64,000 nucleotides of DNA from assembly GCA_965248135.1 (NCBI GenBank), contig CBDFIN010000012.1:1426001-1490000 (forward strand), read 5' to 3'. The notes beneath the pieces are model-generated. The model searched no databases and was not told where the DNA came from. It saw only the letters and a list, made by a program, of their open reading frames with translations. The stretch is from SZUA-100 sp965248135 (GTDB lineage: Bacteria > Pseudomonadota > Alphaproteobacteria > Rhizobiales > Rhizobiaceae). Positions 42,778 through 49,605 of this stretch are shown here, piece after piece. Both the position numbers and the translations under genes were made by a program. The stretch's first letter is position 1. Each line of letters begins with the position of its first letter.

Positions 42778-43041
42778 ATGAGTGAGCAACGCGCCGACAT
42801 GGTTATCTTGTTGAGAGCGGATACGCTGGAATTCGCCTGTAACGGCAAGAGCCTTGGCAAATTCAAACATGCGCTCGCCAAAGACATCTACACGCGCATC
42901 AAGAAAGCACCGGAGTGCGAGCGAACGCAATTAATCCAAAGCGCCTATGAGCGTTTGTCCGGCCAATCGTCCACTCAAACGGGTGACGAAACACCGGCTG
43001 GTTTCAGCGCCGGCTATTTCAGGGAGATTGCCAATGCGTAA
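42778..43041 (+). CDS. phage hypothetical protein
   Basis: 87 residues: ADMVILLRADTLEFACNGKS, LGKFKHALAKDIYTRIKKAP, ERTQLIQSAYERLSGQSS. Overlaps the GemA start by 8 bp. Unknown function. Confidence 0.6.
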   Translation: MSEQRADMVILLRADTLEFACNGKSLGKFKHALAKDIYTRIKKAPECERTQLIQSAYERLSGQSSTQTGDETPAGFSAGYFREIANA

Positions 43042-43567
43042 TGCTGTCCTTGCCAAAATCCATATCGCCAAAAAAGACCTTCGCATGGACGATGTGGCCT
43101 ATCGCGCGATGCTAAAGCGGGTGACCGGCAAATCATCGTCGGCGGGCATGAGCCCAAGGCAAAGGGGCGCGGTGCTGGCCGAATTTAAGCGCCTTGGCTG
43201 GAACCCCTCCGTGGCAGGCCAAGCGGCGCAAAACGCCGTGCAAGGCCGTGAACGGACGAACACCCGGATGGGTGGTCGAAAACAAACAAATGGCGGGGGT
43301 TCCGGGGAAGCGGGCGAAGCCCGCGACGGCGAATATAATAAATGGCGCAAGCCCTCCGGTAACCCGCATATCCGCAAGGTCTGGGCACTCGGCAAGGAAC
43401 TAGATAATCGCGGTTATTGGGTGCTGCCATGGAAGGAAGGCTTGCGCAAATTCGTCAAGAAAGAAAGCGGTATCGATGATCCCGACTGGCTCGATACTGA
43501 AAAGGCGTCACAGATTATCGAAGCGCTGAAGGCGATTATTGCCAGATGCAAAAAGGTGCAAGCGTGA
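43034..43567 (+). CDS. gemA: GemA-family protein (Mu gp16, DUF1018) with inserted repeat
   Basis: 177 residues. The N-terminal DUF1018 part (VLAKIHIAKKDLRMDDVAYR, MSPRQRGAVLAEFKRLGW) and the C-terminal part (HIRKVWALGKELDNRGYWVL, FVKKESGIDDPDWLDTEKAS) are standard for Mu GemA/Mor-associated proteins that modulate host gyrase and gene expression. Residues about 58-102 (AGQAAQNAVQGRERTNTRMG, then GGGSGEAGEARDGEYN) are encoded by two GC-rich repeat units that recur between other genes here. The frame is preserved. Confidence 0.88.
   Translation: MRNAVLAKIHIAKKDLRMDDVAYRAMLKRVTGKSSSAGMSPRQRGAVLAEFKRLGWNPSVAGQAAQNAVQGRERTNTRMGGRKQTNGGGSGEAGEARDGEYNKWRKPSGNPHIRKVWALGKELDNRGYWVLPWKEGLRKFVKKESGIDDPDWLDTEKASQIIEALKAIIARCKKVQA
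43205..43333. repeat. repeat A1 plus repeat B1, inside gemA
   Basis: 43205-43278 is the inverse of repeat A (GGCAGGCCAAGCGGCGCAAA ... CCGTGAACGGACGAACACC). 43292-43333 is repeat B (TTCCGGGGAAGCGGGCGAAG, then CCCGCGACGGCG). A1 matches 53170-53246 closely; B1 matches 52509-52550. Confidence 0.8.
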
Positions 43568-44010
43568 TGGTTGCTTACAACTTCATGAAGATGTTCGTGC
43601 CGCAGGTTGAAGGGCTGATCAAGCGCCAGACCATTCGGGCCGACCGCAAGCGCCATGCACAACCCGGCGAGGCGGTACAGTTATATTTTGCAATGCGAAC
43701 CCAATGGTGCCGCAAGCTCGTCAGGCCTGATCCGATCTGTCAAAACGTGTCGCCGATTGAAATCGAATTCTTCGGTCCAATCCACAATCCGATTTCGACT
43801 ATTGCCGTCAACGAGGTTGCACTCCGCCACGATGAAATGATGGAACTCGCTATTAATGACGGTTTTGACCTGAAAAGCCTACGGCCCCAACGCGGACTGT
43901 TCGATGACCCCGGACTTACACCGCTCTTTCTGATGGGTGTTTTCTGGGTACAAACCCATGGTTGGAACCGCTTTTCCGGCTGGCTGATTAAATGGGAGCC
44001 GGCTGAATGA
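43567..44010 (+). CDS. phage protein, possible ASCH-like fold
   Basis: 147 residues: MKMFVPQVEGLIKRQTIRAD, KRHAQPGEAVQLYFAMRTQW, and GLTPLFLMGVFWVQTHGWNR with FSGWLIKW. The RQTIR..R...PG..v.L pattern resembles ASCH domains that bind RNA or modified nucleotides. Tentative. TGATG overlap with gemA and 4-bp overlap with the MT-A70 gene. Confidence 0.6.
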   Translation: MVAYNFMKMFVPQVEGLIKRQTIRADRKRHAQPGEAVQLYFAMRTQWCRKLVRPDPICQNVSPIEIEFFGPIHNPISTIAVNEVALRHDEMMELAINDGFDLKSLRPQRGLFDDPGLTPLFLMGVFWVQTHGWNRFSGWLIKWEPAE

Positions 44011-44650
44011 TCTGGCCGCTTAAACCCTTGCAGATGTTCAAATATGGCGGGCTGATTTTGGACCCGCCATGGCCCAATAAAATGTACTCAGAAAAAGGCT
44101 ATGAGAAATCACCGGAAGCGCATTATGACACGATGTCGCTGGAAGAAATCAAGGCGCTGCCGGTCAATGAACTTGCCGCGCGCGATTGCCTGTTGTTTTT
44201 GTGGTCGACCGCACCTCACCTTGCACTAGCCATAGACGTGATGCGGGCATGGAATTTTACTTACAAGACATTCATCGCCTGGCACAAGAAAACCGTTCAC
44301 GGCAAGGATGCTTTCGGCACCGGATATATCGTCCGTTCGACGGCTGAAATCTGCCTTGTCGGCACTATTGGAAACCCGCCGATCAATCGCAAGGTTTCGG
44401 CCCGCCAGCGCAATCTGATCCAGACATGCGACATTGCCGATTGTCTGCCCAAAATCGTCGAAGCGGTAACCCGTGAACACTCACGCAAGCCGGATGAATT
44501 CCGGGCTTTAATGGAGCGTTATCTTCCAGACCAGTTTCTTGCCGAGTGTTTTGCCCGTGAACCGTGGCCCGGCCATGATGTCTGGGGCAATGAGACAGAA
44601 AAATTTGCCAAAGGGGTACGTCGCCAACTCAAGGTGGATTTGAACGACAA
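44007..44650 (+). CDS. MT-A70-type adenine methyltransferase, fused 3' to lysozyme and cut by IS30
   Basis: The DPPW signature (GGLILDPPWPNKMYSEKGYE) binds the target adenine. Other family blocks: SLEEIKALPVNELAARDCLL, WSTAPHLALAIDVMRAWNFT, and the C-terminal PGHDVWGNETEKF. Phage m6A methyltransferases of this family protect DNA from host restriction. After EKFA the frame passes into lysozyme sequence (VRRQLKVDLNDN), then IS30. The methyltransferase domain itself looks complete. Confidence 0.85.
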
Positions 44651-45866
44651 CCCCGGTTCAACTCCGAAACGCAACATTTGTTTGCTGATGGAATATGATT
44701 TTTGTTTGCGGATTTGGTGGGCGGGGTCAAGGGCATTGTCGCGTAGCGATGCGCAGCACCCTTGAAGCCGACCGGGAAATCCGCAAAACTCGTCAAACCA
44801 TTCCATCATGCCTTTGATTATTCAGCCAGATGGCTGCAATCCTCGTATGGGACACCACATCTCACGGAGGATATTATGCCCAAAGGACACCACCATCTGA
44901 CCTATGATCAAAGATGCCAGATTTACACACTTTTGCAAACCGGTCTCTGCCGCGCCCAAATTGCCCGCCAGATTGGCGTTGACCGTTCGACGATCACCCG
45001 AGAGTTGCAGCGCAACAAGGGCAAATGTGGTTATCGCTTTAAACAAGCGCATGACAAGGCGTGTGAGCGGCGCAAAAAGGCCTCATGTGTGCCGCGTAAA
45101 ATGACAGTTGAGTGCGTCAAACTCATTGAAAGCCTGCTGACGAAATGGCAGTGGAGCCCCGATCAGATCAGCGGCTGGCTGGCGCGAAACGAGCTTTTCG
45201 TCTCACACGAGTGGATTTACCGCCACATCTGGGCGGACAAGAAAAAAGGCGGCAAATTATGGACTTGCCTGCGCCATCGCGGCAAAAAATACAATCGACG
45301 CGGCACAAAAACAGCCGGTCGCGGCCTTATTCCAGGACGGGTTGACATTGAGGAACGTCCCGAAATCGTCGAAACCAAAAGCCGTATTGGCGACTGGGAG
45401 GGCGATACTATCATCGGCAAAAACCACAAGGGTGCCATCCTTTCTCATGTCGATCGAAAATCAAAATATACCAAGCTGGTTCTGTTGCGCGACAAATCAA
45501 AGGACAGCGTGCAAAAGGCCTGCCGTAAGACGCTTTCAAAGCTCAAAGCGTTCATCAAAACCATCACATATGACAATGGCAAAGAATTCGCCGGGCACAA
45601 AAAGATCGCCAAAATACTACAATGCGACATCTATTTCGCCAAGCCCTATCACTCATGGCAGCGCGGCCTCAACGAACATACCAACGGTCTTGTTCGCCAA
45701 TACTTCCCAAAGGGAACCGATTTCACTAAGCTGACACAGGCCGAAGTTCAGATCGTCGAGGACAAGCTGAACCAACGCCCAAGAAAATGTCTCGAATACA
45801 AAACCCCATATGAGGCCTTTTCAAAGGAATGTGAGCAAAATGTTGCATTTCAATGTTGAAGGGGCG
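44651..45866 (+). mobile_element. IS30-family element, copy 3 (1216 bp)
   Basis: CAA duplication at 44648-44650 and 45867-45869. Opposite orientation to the other three and the most diverged copy (about a dozen substitutions). It splits the methyltransferase-lysozyme fusion. Confidence 0.94.
44876..45859 (+). CDS. IS30-family transposase
   Basis: 327 residues, start MPKGHHHLTYDQRC behind GGAGG. DDE motifs GDWEGDTIIGK, TYDNGKEFAG and RGLNEHTNG intact despite substitutions such as RIGDWEG and KACRKTLSK. Confidence 0.93.
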   Translation: MPKGHHHLTYDQRCQIYTLLQTGLCRAQIARQIGVDRSTITRELQRNKGKCGYRFKQAHDKACERRKKASCVPRKMTVECVKLIESLLTKWQWSPDQISGWLARNELFVSHEWIYRHIWADKKKGGKLWTCLRHRGKKYNRRGTKTAGRGLIPGRVDIEERPEIVETKSRIGDWEGDTIIGKNHKGAILSHVDRKSKYTKLVLLRDKSKDSVQKACRKTLSKLKAFIKTITYDNGKEFAGHKKIAKILQCDIYFAKPYHSWQRGLNEHTNGLVRQYFPKGTDFTKLTQAEVQIVEDKLNQRPRKCLEYKTPYEAFSKECEQNVAFQC

Positions 45867-46344
45867 CAATCAATTTGGCGCACTGGTTTCATTTGCCTAT
45901 AATGTCGGTCTCGGTAATTTCAAAAAATCGAGTGTTCTGCGGGTAGTGAATGCCCGTCAGTTCGACCGTGTGCCGCGCCGCCTTGCGCTTTGGAACAAGG
46001 CCAAAGGCCGGGTGTTGAAGGGGCTGGTGCGCCGCCGTGGCGATGAAGGTTCCCTGTTCATGACGCCGGTTTCGACCGTTGCCAGTGAGCTGGAAGAACC
46101 GATCAATGATAAGCGCGTTATCGACGTGCCGGTCGGCAAACCGATGACCCAAAGCACCACAAACATGGCGGCAATAATCACTGCGCTTGCCGGGATAATG
46201 GGAACGCTTTCTGGCACGGTGAAAGAACTCGGTAGTGCCATTGGTGGCCAATATGGCAGCATGGCCGCAATCACCATTATGGCGGCAGGCGCGTTCTGGA
46301 TCATCCGGGAGCGGCGCAAGAAAGCGATGGATGACGGCGTATGA
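45867..46344 (+). pseudogene. phage lysozyme (endolysin), C-terminal two thirds, with membrane tail
   Basis: NQFGALVSFAYNVGLGNFKK, SSVLRVVNARQFDRVPRRLA and KGLVRRRGDEGSLFMTP are GH24/T4-type lysozyme motifs. The tail (NMAAIITALAGIMGTLSGTV ... MAAITIMAAGAFWIIRERRK) adds one or two membrane helices, as seen in alphaproteobacterial phage endolysins. The N-terminus with the catalytic Glu is missing: it was replaced by MT-A70 sequence before IS30 landed. Confidence 0.82.
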
Positions 46345-46751
46345 TCGCATTCTTCGCATTCCTTGCCAAGATCGGCTTTGGCGGCATCATTAACCGGACA
46401 ATCGGTTATCTTGAGCGCAAGGCGGAACTTGAAGGTAAACAGGACAAGCTTCGAACTGACATCACTATTCAGCACCTGAAGGCCGCAGTTGAAGAAACCC
46501 GCATCATGGCGGACCTCAACAAATCCAAGATGGAACACCAGCTGTTTTGGTGGTTTTTGGCGTTATTCATTGTTCCGCTGGCCATTTGGTGGGCTGCGGT
46601 TATCGCCGATAGCCTGTTTCAGTTTGATTGGGATATCGCCGCATTGCCGCCGCCGCTCGATCAATGGGCTGGCGATATGATCAAGTGGCTGTTTTACGTC
46701 GGTTCCGGTGTTGGCGGCGCGGCCATGGTCAAGGGAATATTTTCACGATGA
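46341..46751 (+). CDS. lysis-region membrane protein
   Basis: 136 residues. Amphipathic N-terminus (FFAFLAKIGFGGIINRTIGY), coiled region (RKAELEGKQDKLRTDITIQH), then membrane helices (HQLFWWFLALFIVPLAIWWA; LFYVGSGVGGAAMVKGIF). Position after the endolysin suggests a holin/spanin-type role. Confidence 0.65.
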   Translation: MIAFFAFLAKIGFGGIINRTIGYLERKAELEGKQDKLRTDITIQHLKAAVEETRIMADLNKSKMEHQLFWWFLALFIVPLAIWWAAVIADSLFQFDWDIAALPPPLDQWAGDMIKWLFYVGSGVGGAAMVKGIFSR

Positions 46752-47065
46752 CCGGCCCGGAAACCATATTCGGAGTGAAGATCGCCACCATCATAGCTTC
46801 ATTTATCGGGGCGGCGGTTTCTGTATTGGTCGAGTTTCGCTCCCATGATTTTCTGACCGCCCTTGGTGCGATCATGGCAGGCGTGTTCATTGCGGTGATC
46901 GCCAGTGACATGACGGTTGAATTTTTCGAACTTTCCGATGCGTGGCGCAATGGTGTTGCCGGTATTTACGGCATTACCGGGCGCAATCTGGTGATGTGGG
47001 TGCGGCGGATATCACGGGACCCGACCGGCTTTGTGTCCGCATTGCTGAAAGGCTGGCGCAAATGA
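46748..47065 (+). CDS. putative holin
   Basis: 105 residues: two membrane segments (IATIIASFIGAAVSVLVEF; FLTALGAIMAGVFIAVIAS) and a C-terminal basic tail (VRRISRDPTGFVSALLKGWR). Size, topology and location between the endolysin and terminase genes fit a holin; also similar to small phage membrane proteins of unknown role. Confidence 0.65.
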   Translation: MTGPETIFGVKIATIIASFIGAAVSVLVEFRSHDFLTALGAIMAGVFIAVIASDMTVEFFELSDAWRNGVAGIYGITGRNLVMWVRRISRDPTGFVSALLKGWRK

Positions 47066-47385
47066 ACGATTGGCTAATCGAATTGTTGCCGGCTTCCGGC
47101 TGGCTGTGGTTCTATCTCGTTTCAGCCGGATCAGCGACACTTGCACTGCTTTATATTCTTGAGCAAATTATCATCTATGGCAGTGGGCATTTTTCGCACC
47201 CTGTCGTGGCGCTTTATCGAGTGGCGCTGATTATTATCATCGTCACCTTGTTTGCCGATATTCTGGAACGCCTTGCAGCTATGAAGCCCGCAAGCCCAAC
47301 CCAGACCCTGTTGGTATTCGGGCTTGCAATGCTGAGTTTTCTTATTGTCGTTACCCACAAACGCCAACATGAATTCGGGGCATAA
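47062..47385 (+). CDS. lysis-region membrane protein
   Basis: 107 residues with three hydrophobic segments (GWLWFYLVSAGSATLALLYI; VALYRVALIIIIVTLFADIL; QTLLVFGLAMLSFLIVV). Possible holin or antiholin partner of the preceding gene. Confidence 0.6.
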   Translation: MNDWLIELLPASGWLWFYLVSAGSATLALLYILEQIIIYGSGHFSHPVVALYRVALIIIIVTLFADILERLAAMKPASPTQTLLVFGLAMLSFLIVVTHKRQHEFGA

Positions 47386-47883
47386 ATGGCCTATTCACCG
47401 CAATTGAAAAAACAGGCGCGGGAGCGCTATATTTTCAAGCGTCAATCCATCCCGACGATTGCATTGGTGCTAGCCGTCCGTGCTTCGACCATTCGCCGGT
47501 GGAAGCGCGATGCGCTGTCTCATATGGACGATTGGGACATTGCCCGTTCCGCCCACATGGTTGCCGGTCAAGGGCTGGAAGCGGTGGTTGCCGCAACGGT
47601 TGAGGATTTTGTCATCCTTTCCCAGGCAACAATTGAGGACATCAAAGCTTCGGGTGCAGACAGTGAGACAAAGGTCAAGCAGCTTGCTGCACTGGCCGAT
47701 GCCATTACCAAAACCGTGTCAGCCGCAAGCCGCCTTGCGCCCAAGCTTTCCGAATTGGGCATCGCCCAGGATGTATTGAAACGGCTTTCGGAATTTGTCT
47801 CAAGTGAATATCCACAACACGCCGATGCGTTCCTCGAAATTCTCGAGCCGTTCGGGGTGGAACTGGTGAAAGCCTATGGCTGA
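47386..47883 (+). CDS. DUF1804 family protein (small-terminase-like)
   Basis: 165 residues. N-terminal HTH (YSPQLKKQARERYIFKRQSI, IALVLAVRASTIRRWKRDAL) and helical C-terminus (VKQLAALADAITKTVSAASR) fit DUF1804. In Mu-like phages it directly precedes the large terminase and probably recognises the packaging site. Confidence 0.88.
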   Translation: MAYSPQLKKQARERYIFKRQSIPTIALVLAVRASTIRRWKRDALSHMDDWDIARSAHMVAGQGLEAVVAATVEDFVILSQATIEDIKASGADSETKVKQLAALADAITKTVSAASRLAPKLSELGIAQDVLKRLSEFVSSEYPQHADAFLEILEPFGVELVKAYG

Positions 47884-47896
47884 CTTTATTGCCTTT

Positions 47897-47971
47897 CCGC
47901 CTGGCCATCCGGCTGGCCGTCCGCTCACGGGCTGGCGCAAAGCACTGCTTTGCTTGCCCTGCCACCAAGGG
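47897..47971 (+). repeat. repeat A3 before the terminase gene
   Basis: CCATCCGGCTGGCCGTCCGC, TCACGGGCTGGCGCAAAGCA and CTTGCCCTGCCACCAAGGG: same layout as repeats at 43205, 53170 and 59082. It lies in the 96-bp gap between DUF1804 and terminase. Confidence 0.75.
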
Positions 47972-47979
47972 ATTTGACC

Positions 47980-49605
47980 GTGTCAGACAAAATCAATTCC
48001 CGCAAGTTTCAGGAAACGGTCGAGGAGATCGCCCGCGCCTTCCGTCAAAAGATCGAACTGGAAGTGGAAGCCTTTGCCGCCGATCCGCAAGCGCGCAAGC
48101 AACGCATTGCCAAGGTCATGGACCCGCTCACGGGTTATCAGTTCTTTGCCGAAACCTATTTCCCGCACTATCTGATCAAGGAACCGTCGAAACTTCATGA
48201 ACTGCTTTATGAGGATCTTCCGGCGATGGTGGAAAATCCGAAGGGAGTGAAGGAGCTTTTGATCGCCCCACGCGGTTCGGCCAAATCAACCCATGTGTCG
48301 TTGATCTTTCCACTTTGGTGCATCATTTGCGGCGTAAAACATTACATCGCGTTGATCATGGATGCCTTCGAGCAGGCGGCGATCATGGTTGAGGCACTAA
48401 AAGCCGAACTCGAAGTCAATCCGCGTTTGGCTTACGACTTTCCCGACATAATGGGGCAAGGCCGCGTATGGCGTGAGGGCAACATCGTCACCCGGTCGAA
48501 TGTGCGGGTCGAGGGTTTTGGCACCGGCAAGAAAATTCGTGGACGCCGCCACGGCCCGTACCGGCCCGATCTGGCCATTCTTGATGATGTGGAAAACGAC
48601 GAGAATGTCGCTTCGCCAGAACAACGCGACAAACTGGAAAAGTGGATTTCCAAGGCGGTGTTAGAACTCGGCCCGACCGATGGTTCTATGGACGTGCTTT
48701 ACGCCGGCACCGTATTGCATTTCGATGCGGTTATTGTCCGCTTTGCCAAAAAGCCCGGCTGGAAAGTGGTCCGCTATCAGGCCATTATCCAATGGCCCGA
48801 TCGCATGGACCTTTGGGAGGAATGGGAAGAAACCTATCTCAATGAGGGTGAAACTCAATCCGATCAGTTCTATCGCAAGAATAAAAAGGCGATGGACGTT
48901 GGCTGTATATTGAACTGGCCGGGTAACCACACGCTTCTTTATCTGATGAAAAAGCGAGCCGGTGAACATTCGGCCTTCGAAAGTGAATATCAAAACAAGC
49001 CGATCAGCGACGGCAATCCATTTCAGAAAATCACCTGGTGGGTGCAACGCCGCCCCGATCTCATTCACTTCGGTGCGATTGACCCGTCGCTTGGCAAAAA
49101 GGGCAAGGGCCGTGATCCATCGGCGATTATTATCGGTGGCGTTGACCGGCTTGCCGGTGAAATGGATGTTCTTGAGGCCTCTATCCGCCGCCGGTTGCCG
49201 GATATCATCATATCAGACGCCATCGCATTGCAGCGCGAATATAATTGCCTGCTGTGGTTTGTCGAGGCGGTGCAGTTTCAGGAATTCTTACGCACGTCGC
49301 TGATGCGTGAAGCCGCCAAATCCCAGACACCACTTTCGGCAATCCCGGTTATTCCCTTTGCTGACAAGGACCTCAGGATCGAGCGGCTGCAACCGCCAGT
49401 CGCCTCCGGCCTGATCCGGCTGCATATGGCACAGACAACACTGATCGACCAGCTGCAGCAATGGCCTGCTGCCGATCATGATGACGGGCCGGATTGTCTG
49501 GAAATGCTGTGGCATGAGGCGATACAGCGAACCAACGGCTTCAAAGGCAATGTGCTGCTTGGCAGCGAAGGCGGTAGCGACCAGCGACTGGAGGGGTACA
49601 GGTAA
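47980..49605 (+). CDS. phage terminase large subunit (Mu gp28-like)
   Basis: 541 residues from GTG 47980 (SDKINSRKFQE); the longer reading would begin within repeat A3. ATPase: Walker A-like APRGSAKST (97-104) and Walker B LAILDDVEND (~198-207). The nuclease domain has GAIDPSLGKKGKGRDPSAII and DDGPDCLEML acidic residues. It packages DNA into proheads. A headful Mu-type packaging scheme is expected from the family. Confidence 0.92.
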   Translation: MSDKINSRKFQETVEEIARAFRQKIELEVEAFAADPQARKQRIAKVMDPLTGYQFFAETYFPHYLIKEPSKLHELLYEDLPAMVENPKGVKELLIAPRGSAKSTHVSLIFPLWCIICGVKHYIALIMDAFEQAAIMVEALKAELEVNPRLAYDFPDIMGQGRVWREGNIVTRSNVRVEGFGTGKKIRGRRHGPYRPDLAILDDVENDENVASPEQRDKLEKWISKAVLELGPTDGSMDVLYAGTVLHFDAVIVRFAKKPGWKVVRYQAIIQWPDRMDLWEEWEETYLNEGETQSDQFYRKNKKAMDVGCILNWPGNHTLLYLMKKRAGEHSAFESEYQNKPISDGNPFQKITWWVQRRPDLIHFGAIDPSLGKKGKGRDPSAIIIGGVDRLAGEMDVLEASIRRRLPDIIISDAIALQREYNCLLWFVEAVQFQEFLRTSLMREAAKSQTPLSAIPVIPFADKDLRIERLQPPVASGLIRLHMAQTTLIDQLQQWPAADHDDGPDCLEMLWHEAIQRTNGFKGNVLLGSEGGSDQRLEGYR

